From Ichthyophonus hoferi (lineage: Eukaryota; Opisthokonta; Ichthyosporea; Ichthyophonida; Ichthyophonidae), in NCBI GenBank assembly GCA_002751075.1, contig NAOQ01000071.1:87548-151547 (forward strand): DNA of 64,000 bases. Reading direction: 5' to 3'. Under the pieces are notes generated by a model that did no database searches, was not told the DNA's origin, and was given only the letters and a program-made list of their open reading frames with translations. A program made the position numbers and the translations under genes. Positions 14,601 through 28,400 of the stretch are shown in pieces (positions within the stretch are counted from its first letter, which is position 1; each line of letters starts with the position of its first letter).

Positions 14601-17600
14601 TCTCCCTCTCCCTTTCCCTCTCCCTCTCCATTGCTTAGTGGAGAAGGTCTATAATAAAAACTATAGAGGACCTATCCGGGCCGTATGCATGCCAAGCGTT
14701 AAACATATACTAAGGAACAATAAAGAAATTCATATCTCTATGATATATCCAATACCTCCTTTCTTGCCAGGTTCATTTTATGATTGTCATATGTTAGGGC
14801 TGGCCCGTGTATTCCTTCTTTCTCATATAATACATGTCTTTAGCTAACATATTCAGTGCAAGGGGGTCTACTCTCTGTGTTCTACCTAACAATACACACT
14901 TCTTCCCTTCCCTCTCTGGAACCCATACCCCTCTCCTATGGGGACCAGAACCACATCACCTACCAGGGGTGGTAAAGATAGGCACTAGTTCAGGAACCTC
15001 CTCGTGTAGCAGTTGGGTAAACTGAAACTGCACCACATCTTGTCGCGCACTTCCTATATATACATGTGTGTATGTAGGTTAGTGGTAGGTAACATACTAT
15101 CCACATAATCTTCAAATTAAACCGACTATGGCATAGAATAAGTAAGAAAGGCAAGAGCTTGGTCACAAAAAGGTCCCTTACATTTGCATGAAATATTGTT
15201 AAAGGAGGTATTAGCCTGTGGTGTTTGTTGTATCGCCTGTTGTATATCATATAAAAGCATTGTCTCTCCCATGGGGCTACAAAACATAAAGAAATTGTGC
15301 GTATATATATATATATATAAACCATGTCATTATGCATCTGGATATTTCAGGGAGGGCATAAAATGCATGTCGTCAAGAGCCTAATATAGTAGGATGGGTA
15401 TGACGTATGCTATAGTAGTTCATAATCAATGGCGTGTTATGCATGTTGTGATAAACCAGGGCAGGCTAGAACATAGTGGGATACATTATATATTCACATA
15501 TGTATGTCGTGGGGTTTAAACCTAGGCCACATACTCGAAGATGGGGTAAAGAACTATTATAGGCTACAGTATGTAGGACGTGTATAAAATATGTATATCT
15601 TGAAATATACTATCAACTAGTACAGTAACACATATAGAGAGGGGGCGGTATGACTCGGAGATAGAGAGGGGTACCAGGCAAGAACAGGTCTCTCATGTGA
15701 TAGTTCTCCATTAGCGCCACCATTAGCGCAAAGGCGTCCTCCTCGGGCATCTACAGGCAGGGTCAATTCTAATCAGCTATAACCTTATACTACATATGTT
15801 AATGCGAGGAAGGTGAGAGGCAGAAGAGAGAGGAGAGACAAGAGAAGAGACAAGAGAGAAAAGAGAGAGCAAGGAATAGAAAAGGAGGAAATGGTAGGTC
15901 ACAGAGCATGTAGACACGCATAAAGCTCTGGGGAGGGAGCCAATATTATGAAGCTACAGGGATTAGGGCCTACAGGTTAATATATCTAGTATAACACTAA
16001 GATAGATATCCAGTATAACACTAAGCCTATATATATCCCACACCAGGTGATTCTTCCTGTAATGGTAATCTGATCATATGCATATGGCTCGGCCCTCACA
16101 CTTCCCATCGCACACCCTACCTGGCCCAGCAGCAGCGCAGACAGGTCAATAAGTCTAGGGCAATACCCCATCTCCAGATCGTACTGCGAATACACCCGTA
16201 GAAATCGACACAGCATATCTGTAGCATCAACTGTATTGGACTGGTTAGAAGTGCATCCATTAAGCATAACAAAGCGCACTCATAGGTATTTATATGCATT
16301 GTTGTATGTGTACTAATACAATCAACCACTTCCTCCCCTTGCCGTCTACTAAATCACACATAGGTTCGCTTCAGGGCTGGAAATTTAGGTAGGGATGGAA
16401 AGGAAGAAGAGTGTGTATGTACGTGGACTTCATATATCAGATCTATAGACATAGAAAAAATATAAATATACCTGTCTGTATATAGTATATGCAAAAAAAC
16501 AAGATATAGGTCGATATAAAACTAAATAACTAGATAGAAAAAGGTATAAGTGACAACTCAATTGAACTTTGTTGTAATACACAGGTAGAGAGGTGGGAGG
16601 CCACAGACAATATAGTAATGCAAAGTATGCCTACCTTCCTCCAGTAGGTCTAGCTTGCCTAACAACTTGGACACATCCCTTTTAATAATATCTTCGTGGG
16701 GGCACTTCTTCTCTAAGAGCTTTGAATACCTGCCTCAATCCTCCAGATTACTTAGTGAAACATGTTGTGTATCATCTACCTTAATATATTCCCTCTAAAC
16801 ATAGATGTATTCTATACTGTATAAAAAGTAATGTTTATCTCATATACCAAAGCAAAACAAGACACAGGATAGAAACAAAGAGGGTATTAGCTATATATAG
16901 ACTAATACATACTTCCGTTTGTTTGGAGATGTGTCAGTATTAGCTAATAATTGCCAAACTAAAATCCTCAGCGCATTGGGCACCCCCTGGTCTGTGTAAA
17001 AGAATGGTTGGTATATATAGAAATAGCACAAAAGGAACTATTTGTCCTCAACCTATCAGCCTAGCCTAATAGTTTTAGTAATGACAAATACTTGAATAAA
17101 AGAAACCTGCTGGAAATTTATAAAGGACTTCTGAGATGGTAATGGTAAATGGCGTAAGACTTTAAGCCATACATAGCTGTAAAGTCAGGTGATCACGTTA
17201 ATAAAACTTATTGGATAGTAATGATAGGCTCATACTCTAAAAGCATCAATAGCCAATGGCCATACGCCATCATAGAGATCTTCCTGTGTAGGCTAAAAAA
17301 TAGCCATGACTACATTCGGTAATCAGGGTACCTGACCAATCACATAGAGTCTGAGTAGTGAGTACCCTGATAAATGGTTGGTAAAGACGATTCGAGACAT
17401 CTCATATTTCTATCTCGATCAACGTATAGGGAGGTGTGTGTATGGGTTAACCTGCAATAGGCCAATAAGATGGCAGCATCATAAGAAGGTCACATTCAAT
17501 TTAGGAAATGAGAAGGAAATGATTGGCTTATTAACACTCGCATCTCTTGCCACACATCACTACCTATGTGATATAAATATAGTAAGTACCCTATTGGGCG

Positions 17601-18267
17601 TTAGCCAATCAATATCGGGTATGTGTATTTGCAACTGTAGGGTACCTTCAAGTAGGTGTGATATATAACCCAATGAGTATAGAGATGAATGAACTTCTTC
17701 AACCCAACAACATACATACCAATATATGCTTGTGCCTGCTGGGTGCACTTGGAGGCCTCCTTTGGCCAGCTTTTGATCATTTCTCCCCATAGCACTAGGC
17801 TATCCTCGTGAGCCTGCGACTGTATAGGGAAGAGTGGGTAAGGGTAGGTAGATGTGGGGCTATGCAGGGAAGGTCCAACAGTGAGAACTTGTACACATGT
17901 GTGTAAGTCTATTATGTACATTCTCCTATCCTCTCTATGCAGTCCGGCAAGGTGGTATGTATATATTTCTGTATGTATAAGAGCATATGTCTCAAGACAT
18001 ATATGTATAATATATGCATATACTATAATATTGAGTGGATGAAGGAGAGTGGTGTCTTCATAACACTGACTCTTGTTATTATTTCTATAAGAGGATTGAC
18101 ATGCACGTGAATCAACCCACCTAAACCATACATGTTTATAGATATATGTATACATATATATATATATAGTCAGTTTATAGACAACATACCCGGCATCTGG
18201 TTGGAGTTAAAGAGGCAGGGAGTGAGGCCTCAATCTCCTCCCATGTCGGTAGCTTAGCTACCATCAT
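11690..18267 (-). CDS. EVI5-like TBC domain plus coiled-coil protein with replaced catalytic fingers
   Basis: Fourteen minus-strand exons splice in phase to 468 residues: 18190-18267 (start), 17720-17819, 16913-16991, 16635-16729, 16121-16218, 15675-15750, 14964-15053, 14440-14561, 13876-13953, 13310-13509, 12950-13045, 12756-12822, 12332-12400 and 11690-11848. Residues about 60-260 form a TBC (Rab GTPase-activating) domain: GVPNALRILVWQLL, RVYSQYDLEMGYC, MPEEDAFALMVALMENYHMR, HFLLGWLTSAFANALP. The C-terminus is coiled coil, starting with KYKVSRKRLRQLEKAY, which lines up with the EVI5 segment just after its TBC domain. The family accelerates GTP hydrolysis on Rabs using an Arg finger (IxxDxxR) and a Gln finger (YxQ). 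Here these read IKRDVSK and YCPRL, so both fingers are gone. Loss of GAP activity is inference. The start is the first of two adjacent Met codons. Confidence 0.9.
13520..13700. repeat. Intronic TATG/TGTA-rich low-complexity tract
   Basis: The intron between exons 9 and 10 of the EVI5-like gene contains repeated TATGTATG, GTGTATA and ATATATAT words. It opens spurious frames on both strands (13500-13709, 13540-13731) that I do not call genes. Confidence 0.6.
15805..15892. repeat. Purine-rich GA tract in an intron
   Basis: About 90 bases consist almost entirely of GAGA, AGAGAG and GGAG words on the plus strand. Read on the coding strand this is a long pyrimidine tract in an EVI5-like intron. 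Confidence 0.7.
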
Positions 18268-18891
18268 GTATTATAGGATTATTAATAAGAGTATCCCCAT
18301 AGGCCATAGGTCACGTCTTTACTATAATTAATAAGCTAATAGAAACAACAGTATTACATATAACTAGCTACCAAGCCTAACTGGTATGTGGGTATATAGA
18401 TGTAGAGTTAGATCTGTATATACTTGGCATATATATGCAAAGAACATAATCATAAATGGAACACTACAAATACACCCCAATGTCTAAGCCTGAATACATG
18501 CACAACCCAGTCCATAAATATAAACATACACGCTCAAATACACAGTCATATAAATGCACGTCAATGTGTAAAACAATAGAAGTATACTCCATATATGAGA
18601 GAGATTTTGTGTGTGTATATATATGAATGCATGTGCGTGTGTGCTCAGTTATAAAAATATATATGCAAGATGAATAATACAAGCATGCTGAGAAACACAC
18701 ATAATACGTGTATAAAGTATAAAGGAATAGATGGGTGACATAAAGCACGATCGCGTACAAAATCACCAACATAACTGTAACACAATAAGCTACATACAAT
18801 ACAAGGTACTTAGGCTTTTTTCTCTTTCAAGCTGAAGAGGTTCTATTTTTGGAGAGAGAATTTTCTTTGACCGAATTGAGGATGACTTGGT

Positions 18892-19223
18892 TTATAGAAG
18901 GGTGTCTGGTAAGTTGGTTATTACACTTTGTACACCGTGAAACACACCAATATCTGGTATATATATAAAAATTCTAGTACGGCACTGTTTCTTACACTGT
19001 AATGCACAAAGAAAAGTTAATTACAACATCTAGGTCTCAAAATACAAAGCAACAACCCAACAAGGGCCTACTGGCAGGTATGTGTAGCACCCATTCACTA
19101 CAATAATTCCTTCCCTTGTACCTTGGTGTGTGCTATAGCGGTGTTTTCAGCCTCCATAAGTTTGATTAATTCTTCCTCAGACTGTGTTAAAGCAGGGCTT
19201 TTTCCTTGAGGGGGAGAAGCCAT
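18892..19223 (-). CDS. Possible small two-exon gene, unknown function
   Basis: I do not recognise this gene. An ATG at 19223 opens a 34-codon exon to 19122 (MASPPQGKSPALT, then an acidic helix EEELIKLMEAENTA), ending at a good GT donor. The best acceptor, with a pyrimidine tract and CATTACAG, is at 18997, and reading from 18996 gives a second 34-residue piece beginning CKKQC and stopping at 18892. Later AG sites at about 18926 or 18905 would give different tails with stops of their own, so the C-terminus is uncertain. The first exon's codon use and charge pattern look coding and the rest is weak. It lies on the same strand as, and 600 bp upstream of, the EVI5-like start. Confidence 0.35.
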
Positions 19224-21096
19224 AATGAAGGTGTGTGTACTACAATTGATAAAATGCTAGAACAGTAAAACACTAGCAATAAAATAAATAAAATAGATAA
19301 AAAAAGCCTGAGGTATGAGCCACTTGAATGAACCACAGAACTGTTTAGAGGAAATTGTTTTATTCTTGGCATTTTTTAAAAGGAGAAATACAGATTAATC
19401 TGAGATTAGATACTTGATTGGGAAAATAATTATCTTACTAATGTTATAGGTCTATTAGTCAGCTACTAATCAACAATTGGTTAATAGTTACTCATCGCCT
19501 CACTGAGTAATAACCTACCTTTCTATTGGTTATACTACATAATTATTTATAGAAACTATAGAATGCTCCGCTATTAATAGTAATTATATTATACCCCAAA
19601 AAGTATAGGGCCATAATGGCTAAACTAGAGATTTTTTTAAAAAGTTTTTGTGATATGTATTCAATTGCTCTATTATCTTTTTAATGTCGTAAAGTTCTTC
19701 TATCTATTGGCTTTAATTTGTGATGGCTCATATTATTTTTTTTGAAGATCTTGGTGCAAAGCTTCAACTGTATTGGTGAGAGTTTTCAGAATCCGATTGG
19801 AGATCTCGTCAAGTTCTATCCCTTATTCCTTTTTATTGGATTATCTAAATTACTGAAATTGATTTTAAAGTTTACAAAATATTTAAAAAATAAAATACAA
19901 TAAAATACAACTATTATTTTTAATTCCATATACACTATTTACCTAAGCCATGGATAAGACAATCGTGCATGAGACTAGTAGATGACGATCATTGATTAGA
20001 AAGGGCCCAGTTTTGTTCTTCTCACTGTCACTGGGTAGTCAAAGCACATTCAAGTCTACTCACCTATCTCCTGATACATCCATATTAAGAGCAGCAACGA
20101 GTTTTTTTATAAACTTCAACACCACAGTAACTAACAGCAGTATAATCCACTTGAATGAATGACCTATATTAATCTACATTGTTATGTATTTTTATTTTTA
20201 TTTACAATAGAATTCCTGCACTGCGAATAATATATATGTATATCTTTTTCACCGCGTGGAAAATGTCTTAGCCCCTAATAATGTAGGTTGAACCACTAGA
20301 ACCTGATGGACCTGATAGGTGTAGAATATGTAGGTACAAATACATTCGTGCATTTTTTTCTTTTAAAAAATTTCTACGTAAGTAGGTTTAGCTAATTCAA
20401 TACCCAATAAATCTAAGGGTCGCACTTTTGTCTTTGCTGGAAGTACTAGTTAGCACTTCAGAAAAAAATGAAGCCATGTACTTTATTAGAGGAGGCCTAT
20501 AAGGAAATTCAAAAGAACATGTTTGTTTAAAATATACAAATAAAAAAACTATATGAATGGTTTCTAATTTAAAACGGATTATAAACACATAATAAATAAT
20601 ATGATAAATAAGGTTTTGTTGGCTATATAACTTATCACCGCTTATGTTAACAATCGTATATCTCCCCATTTTCGTTTGTGCTGCGAAGCAACCAAATAAA
20701 GATGTAATGATAGTAAATTTAAAAATGGTTAAACTGATATGTGGGATTCATACTTATTATTGTTAAATTCTATTAGAAAACCAAGTGTAAGGATTGAAAA
20801 TTGAAAAAACAGTAGAGTTAAAAGGGACAACAAATGAATCAAAAAACATGGTTTCAGATATTCTTTACCATAGACACGACAACATAAATAAATGGATGCC
20901 CACAATAGAAAAATATACTCATACCTACAGCTTACTCCAATGGATACGTTGGAACTAACTGATTAGCATAAACACAAATATAAAAAGATATACGCATGGC
21001 TGGCTGTATGAACGCGAGTTTGCATTCGTGTACATGCATACATTTATATCATTAAAAATGATAGAAATAGGGTCCTTAAGTTAGACGTTTATCAGT
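19224..21096. other. AT-rich intergenic block without supported genes
   Basis: The region is rich in A/T runs. Open frames such as 20397-20669 (-) are AT-driven, with no motif or clear splice signals. Nothing here is called. Confidence 0.45.
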
Positions 21097-21376
21097 TTAC
21101 ATAATGTTGTATTCTTGTACAAAAAAAGATTGTTTCTTTGAGGTTGTCGATCCAAGACTATTGTTTAAAGAGGAGTCAAGATCAAAATATGGCGGGAGAG
21201 GAGCCATGTCGGGCAGAATGTTGTTATTTACGGTGGATTCTTCGGAGTCAGTAGGAAGTGTCACTTTCATTTTTCTTTTCAATCCTAACAGACGAGACAT
21301 AGGTAATGGGGGTAGCAGTAATCTACGATTGGAACAAAAATGTTGTTTGATGGAGAACTTATATTCTGGCTTCTAG
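21097..21376 (-). CDS. Possible terminal exon or short gene, unknown function
   Basis: A minus-strand frame is open from an AG acceptor-like site (the GACTAG preceding 21376) to a stop at 21097. It gives about 92 residues, or 67 if translation begins at the ATG at 21300 (MSRLLGLKRKMKVTLPTDSE). The composition is polar with clustered Pro, Ser and Asp residues (ILPDMAPLPPYFDLDSSL) and is less AT-biased than its surroundings. No domain is recognised and no upstream exon was found. It may be a real small protein, the last exon of a gene, or a gene relic. Confidence 0.3.
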
Positions 21377-21399
21377 TCACAATTAGAATAAAATAAATA

Positions 21400-24386
21400 C
21401 TTTTATTTTATGTTATATATTAAAACAGCATTTATTTGCGTGTGTAATTTCGGGTCCTTGATACAGATCTAAGGTTTAGTTGGATAGCTTCAGTCAAAAT
21501 GATTGACCTGCGTTTACTTAATATAGTCCTAGCAACTAAGCTAATAATTGTATTTTAAGTTTGTTCCCACTTTGGAAGGGGATGTTCCTATGCAATCTTA
21601 GCACCTCTTGCTATACTTCAACACTTAAGCTTAAGCTAAATTGGTTTCCTAACATCTATTAATGTTTACATTCTTTAAAATGAAATATCCAAGGTAAAAT
21701 TCGGACAAATCATTATAATTATTGCACTGTTAAAGTAACCAACTTTATGTAAAGGTCATTACTGCTAGTTAACTAGACCTATACTCTAAGTGGTGTGATG
21801 TTTCTAATTTGCTCGTGTTCTATATACACATATAATACTAATACTTATAAAATACATATATTGTATGCTTATACTAGCCTATTTAACAACACATATCCTT
21901 TACATGTTGGAATAAACGAATTGGAATAGCAAGCATTCGCACTTAAATGCACAGTATGTGACTGCTCACCGACATTATATATGTAGAGGAGTAACTATTG
22001 GACAATATATTTACATGCATATTAAAATCAAAGATATGACATGAACGAACATGTGAGTTGACTCTTAGTATTGCAAAAGTGGGAAAGGAGAACAGTGCAC
22101 AAAATAATTTACCAAAAAGAGAACTCAGGAAAATCCCAAAGCCTCCGGAACTGGGCTAAACTATATGACTGTGAACAGACATGCTTAAATATAGGATAAA
22201 GAGGTTTTGATAAAAAACACCAAAATAATAGCTTATGTTAATTGATTGTTTTTCATAACCAAGTATTCCATAAAATAATGCAAATGTATTTTTTTCATAA
22301 ATTTTCATGTCTGCAACCACTCCCTCTAGTCAAAATTTTATTGACTATCTCACTTACAGCCATACATTGGTTACCCCTAAGCCAGTAACAGTGGCTCTAC
22401 ACGAATAAGATTTAGGTGCCATTACTACAGCCAGTTATAATAACTTGAATTTTGAATTTGATATATCTCAACTAATGCCTTTACCCATAACTTCCTACAC
22501 TTTGTGTATTGGCATTCAGTATTACCGTGAGCATATGTGAAAGATGAGTGTTGTTTACTAAATTATATATTACAGCTATACTATTTTTCGTGCCATCCAT
22601 ATGCTAATTAATGCCCATATTATTGTTATGAGTTCAATAGCCATAAGGGGCTATTGTTAGAGTGCAATAATTCATTTAGAAAAAATAAAAAGGCAGATTA
22701 TATCATAATTACCTACTAAAGAATAGTCAAAACATGTAGTGAATACCGACTTTGATAAACAGCTAATGATCACATCAAAACAAATAAGAATTGGGATAAG
22801 GTTTTGAGAACTATAGTAGAGGGGACTATAATCCTAACCCATAACCAGGTTATAATATCTTACTATTTTACTTCTGACAATATGTAAAATTGGGTCATTA
22901 GTCACAACTTAACATACTCCAGCAAAGCATTTCAAATGAATGTTTGGTGTAAACTAATAGTAAAGAGGAACAAAATATTGACATTATGGTGTTAAGATAT
23001 ACTAGTCTCAAATATATTAATAATTATATATATATATATATATGGCATCCCATCGTAAAAATTGTTGTCAATTATGTTTGATATAAATTAATAATTCTAT
23101 CTACATATGCAATGGCAATTATCTACGCACATGCACGAGTAGTAAAGTGAATGTGTTCAATAAATCAGTTCACGCATGCCTTGATTAATCAAAATATATA
23201 TTTAAAAAAGTTACATAACTGTAAGTAAAAGTATGTGCCTTAGCGTTACTTCCAACTCTATGATGATAACTAGCCAGTATGGAGCTGCTAATCATGTATT
23301 CCATATAAAAGGCTGGTGAAAAAATGGTATATCGGCAGACAACCTAGTACTCCCAATTAACAAAACTACTAGATCACAAAGGCACCAGAATAGTCTATAA
23401 ATTGTTTTTATTAGCGTAATGTGATATAACAGAAAAAATATATATAAAAGATTGTGCATATGCATGTATATATTTATACTGAGATGTGTTAATACATATA
23501 CTATAATGTACACTGCAGAAGGGTAAGTAATAATAATAATAACTATATCTACAAAGTGTTATCTGTTAAGTTTTTCTACCACGGCATAGAAAACGTGAAC
23601 TAAGAATAAATAGTTGCGTATTCATTTTCTATTTTACTGAAAGTAGGACTTGATGATATTGACATTACTTAAGGGTTAAGTAGTAAGCGTCTAGAACATT
23701 CGTTTAACCAGAAGAGCATCTGAAAGGGATATATAACATGATGGATGGGTATGGAGACAGGATAGACCCGAAATTATGTGTTCTTAACATCCCAGCCCCT
23801 ACCACAATCGGGTATAAAGAGGGAGGTAGTTAGAAGTGCACCGTTGACGTCTGTTTTTCCCTCCCATAGCCGTACCTGTGTTACTATAGTTAGTACTCTA
23901 TCTCAATAAGGTAGAGGATTGATCTTCAATGCCCCATAGTAAGAGACTGATTGGGAAATCATCTAATCCAGATAAATAAATGTAGCTGTATATGGAAATA
24001 TTCCAGATAGCTTAGGCCAACGTGGAAAAGAGTAGATTTTGTGTCTTGAAGCAAGTCAAAGGTATCGTTATCTTAGTCCTGATGACTTTATAATTACAAT
24101 AGCTGTTCTCCCCGTTCATGTTTCTATTTCTAATCGCACAAAAAAAGTAACACAACTAGTCTCTCAGGGCATATAACCCGATGTCTTAAGATATGCTGAC
24201 TTATATCTGTGTTTGATTCAATTTCATTGAAGCCAAGTGGTCAAAAAAGAAATGTGATATTAACTAAAATATAAAATATAGAGCTGCAAACCTGGAATAG
24301 AAAGGATGGTGGGTTGAGTTCACCAATACTCTCGTCAATTTAGGTCTTATAGCTACTATTCTTACATCTATGTCCTTATACATGCA
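21400..24386. other. AT-rich intergenic block without supported genes
   Basis: I see only AT-rich sequence, including an (AT)n run near 23023-23042. The open frame at 23292-23513 (-) is a low-complexity hydrophobic string and is not called. The block lies just downstream of the histidine phosphatase stop. Confidence 0.45.
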
Positions 24387-25400
24387 TTATGGATGAATGT
24401 AGAGAAGAGTGTGCCGTGGTGAAGGCATATCAATCCATACCTCACAGTTCTCCATACGTGGGTCACCCAAAATGTTGCGAAAGAAGTTGCCATGGCCCAC
24501 AATTACCATTGAAGACTCTGGTCGCTTGTTAAGCCACTTTGAAAAGGCAGCCCCACGCATTTTAAGATCATCTACAGTCTCATGGCAGCCTTTATGCCGG
24601 CACCTCCACCAGTCGGGTTCTACTGTAGAAAAATTTAATTCCGGAAACTCCTGTGGGTGTAATAGAATGTGTTATTATCGGGTAGATCATGTTTGTCTTA
24701 TGTGTAAATCTATATCTATATGCATACCCTCCCATATATTCAGGAAGTTAAAAAATGGCAACGGCAAGCTGGCCAGCTAGCCTTCCTAACAAACTTCACA
24801 AGATTAATTAGGAAAACCGTATGGTATATTTGTTTCACCTGTAACCACCTTATGAGCATAAAGCTGTAGAAATTATTTGTTCTGAATTGCTTGTCATAAT
24901 GCACATGGACTTGGGGCTTAGGCAGCCTCTTTTTGGGATCTTTTTGTAGGCAATTTTATCCCTATCTCTTACTAACCATAATGCCTGTATTTACACCACA
25001 AAACAAGAGTACTTCTTTTGTTGAAAAAAGGAATCAAAGCTGAATAGCACAGTACCTTGCTTAGCTCATCAGGATTCCTCCCACAGTCACAAGCATTTTC
25101 ACTACGTTCTCTATGCAGTGGTGTAACTTGGCAGTCAACAGGTTTGCATACAGCTTTCTTAACACCTAATATCATTGTCTGAATTGCTCGTGTAAGAGGA
25201 GATGTTACTAAAAGCTCTATATTCTCTTTCTTTGAATAGGCCTTCCAAAACTCATGTAAAGCCGAAACTTGGGCCAAGCCAATGGAGCTTAAGCAAGGAT
25301 CGCCTATTTGAGGTGTTGGTGAACCCGCCTTGATAGCCATGACGTTTGCCATTTGTGCCTCACTCTGTCCATGGCGAATAAAAAATACCCGCTTTGCCAT
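24387..25400 (-). CDS. Histidine phosphatase (phosphoglycerate mutase-like) family protein
   Basis: Two exons (25056-25400 and 24387-24650) splice in phase to 202 residues. The N-terminus is the signature RHGQSEAQ at residues 9-16, with the nucleophilic His at position 10. It is followed by TSPLTRAIQTM and RERSENACDCG, which supply the phosphate-binding Arg and the acid residue. The second catalytic histidine lies in VIVGHGNFFRN (His about 168), before MENCEV. The order RHG, TSPLxRA, E, GHG is the complete histidine phosphatase set, so the enzyme should be active. Such proteins dephosphorylate small phosphorylated metabolites or proteins, and the substrate cannot be told here. There is no signal peptide, so it is probably cytosolic. 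I read through the GT at 24440 to the stop at 24387. An alternative exon 3 further downstream is possible and would change only the last residues. Confidence 0.85.
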
Positions 25401-28400
25401 CGTGTCTAATATAGAATCTTTTATTTGGGAGTAAGCTAAAATCCAGTCTGAGGAAGCAAATTGAACAAAAACTATAACTTTAACTATAGCTATACCTACT
25501 ACAACTGCACAAGGAAAAAGTGGTGCTTTTTATCATTATTATGGAAGGCCTGAACCAATAACGAGACCACATAGGAGGCTCATTCTCACAGGAACCATAG
25601 ATATTTGATCTCGTAACAGATACACGTACACAACCGACTTTCCTTCAATATAAATCTATATTGGTTTTTATAAATACTTCATAAATATGTAAAATTATAT
25701 TTTCCTTCAATATATATATGTATTCTTTATAAATACTTAGTATAATATGGTATACTATCTTTTATTGAATATATAATTGAAAATTTGATTCAATCTTGCC
25801 AGGGTCCAGAGATTGCGTATTATTGCACGACCACATAAGTTTTCATCTCTTGGAATGAAAATTTAAATTTAAATTATAAATGAACTAAAACATAGGCTTA
25901 TGCTAAAGATAGTTGCTTATTACTGATTTAAAATCGTTGATAGATTTCGAACCGTAGCGCGATTGGTTTACACGCTTGCCCCTAGAAATAATTATTGCAA
26001 ATGTACACGTGGGAACGTTGATCAAGAGGGCTACAAACCAATCCAGGCCTGGCCCCGAATAATATTAAGATGGTTACATGTGATGGCTTTCTGATAACCA
26101 TCACGCCACCATGTGGGGGATTTGTTCTGGAAAAGGGCCTAACCAGTAAAGGTTGGATCATTTATACATTAATATATTATTTAAAGTGAAATTTTTAATA
26201 ACATATTGTTAAACCGTTCTTGACAAAGTTTAAATTCATTTGGATTGTTAAAGAAATGTGTGTTTAAATCCTCTTAAGTTGAGTATTTCGAATTCAGCAT
26301 TTTAATGATTATTATTCATTCGTGTTTTCTCATCTTGAAACTTCTTATCCGATTCGCTCTATGACCTCATGTTCTGTTTGGAATGGCTAAATCCATCTTC
26401 ACGAGTTCTTTCATTTCCCAATGAATTAAAATTTAAAACACATTCCTGATATATGGTATGCAGCATTATCAATCATGTAGTTAAAAAATCATATGAATCC
26501 GACCCGTCTTACTTAGAAGCAGGTCAAATTGATTTTTTATTTTACCATACCAAATGACCTAGCGCATTAAACCAAAACTGTGATGCCATCTCTATCTCTA
26601 TTTAGAACGTGACCTTGTTAAGTGAATCATGTGGTAGAGTTGAGCTGGGCAGATAGTAATCCTTCAGGTATCGATTCTTAGTAAATTAATGTTCAAAATA
26701 CCGAAGTATTTGCCTGACGCAACTGACTCGATTGCTCCAAAAGGTTTTATTTGACTTCAAACAAGGACAACTTTGTATGTAAACTCGTAAAAAATGGAAT
26801 CCATTAAAAATAAACTGAGGCCTGCATGATGCTGATTATGTTTGAAAACCTGCTATTTCATACAAATATATATTTCTGATTCACTATACAACGTCCAAAA
26901 CTTACAACCAAATTGTCAGGATCAACTTTAGGTTGAAGATCATGATATATCTATCACTTCATTTTTGTCCAATTCAGCCGGACCCTTTGGCATATTAACG
27001 ACAATTGCAGCTCTTTATTGTGGACCCACATGACTTCTCAAAAAAGTTAGGTTTATTCATAGTGGATATAACTTGATCATGGTTTTTTACCTTTCCTCTT
27101 TCTCTGATGGTAGTATTGAGTGTAAGCAGGAATATTGCCAACTTGAAGTACTTAATTTCTAATATATGTAATAGGGATTAAAAAGATAGCTAACTAATAT
27201 GTGTAGCTTGCTCCATTGAGTAAATGTATAATTGAAGTGACCAACATCTCATGTACCAGATGACATTACTAGGCAAATAGCACAGACTAGTCTAATCCGG
27301 TCATAAGTACGACAGCACAAGTCCATATGTATACGCATACACATTCTCATAGTAATACCTTCATATTGAAATATCAATTACAAAAGAAATTCAAGTCGAG
27401 TATGATGGACCACCTAATATGAATAGACTGGTTTATTAATTCTTAGAGGTTAACATACTTCTTAGGACGGACTGGATTAAATATCAAGATATTATTTAAT
27501 GCTTATTAATACATTACTGTGAAGAATACGCGCTGCAAGTCATCATATATATTGTCTATTTAAAAATAACAACCCTTTCGAGCACAGACACTGCAGTATT
27601 GAGAATCAGCATCTATGCAAATACTTTGATAATCCTTCTAAACACTATGCCCTCGGGGCTAATAATCAACACAATATGGACTGTCAAGAAGGATTATTGG
27701 AAACAACAACCTAATCAATTAACCAAACAAAACACTATCTTCAACCAATTACTGATGAGATTAAATAAGGATCTCTAAATAAATCATTATATATATATGG
27801 CTAGAGACACATAATCAATTCATTGGTTTAAAACATATCGCTATAATTGGAATTCATATTTAGATTATATCTATGGATTGGATTCCAATGCATTTGCAAA
27901 GGGAGACGACCTATGCATTTAAACATCGATGCAGTAAATAAACAGCTACTACTATCAATTTCAATCTATACCAGTCATAAGATGATACGAATTATCCCAT
28001 CTAAATATGCCGTAAAAAACTTGAGTTTCACTAGCACAGACAATTACATTAAATTCACACTTTTTTGGAAATGTAATCAGCATAATATTATTTTATCCAG
28101 TTCAAAAGAGAGAATGGTAGGCAGAGCAATTTATTAAAGGAAGCAGGTGTAGTTGACAAATATGGCTTTAAACTACAACAAGTAGAACAGAAATACTTTG
28201 ACTACTAGAATTATTTATTCTGTATGGTTTGCCATATGATAACTTCATATGACAAACAAATAGATCTATAAAATATGCATGAACTTGAATAAAGAATAGT
28301 ACGTATTATAAATACAATGCCTCAAATCCCTAGAAGACTGAACAATTTTAGGGTTCGAATAGCCTATATAAGTATTACTATGTTATGGTAATCTATGTCA

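Noticed and set aside
17601-18155. 184-residue minus-strand open frame
   Set aside because: Only 17720-17819 is coding (an EVI5-like exon). The rest is intron with AT-rich repeats.
24261-24300. Possible third exon of the histidine phosphatase gene
   Set aside because: The second exon reads straight on to a natural stop at 24387 in the same frame. The extra exon would only add a hydrophobic tail.
25950-26035. tRNA-like B box word GGTTCGAAATC on the minus strand
   Set aside because: The flanking bases do not form acceptor, anticodon and T arms that pair. It may be a chance match or a very decayed tRNA-derived repeat.
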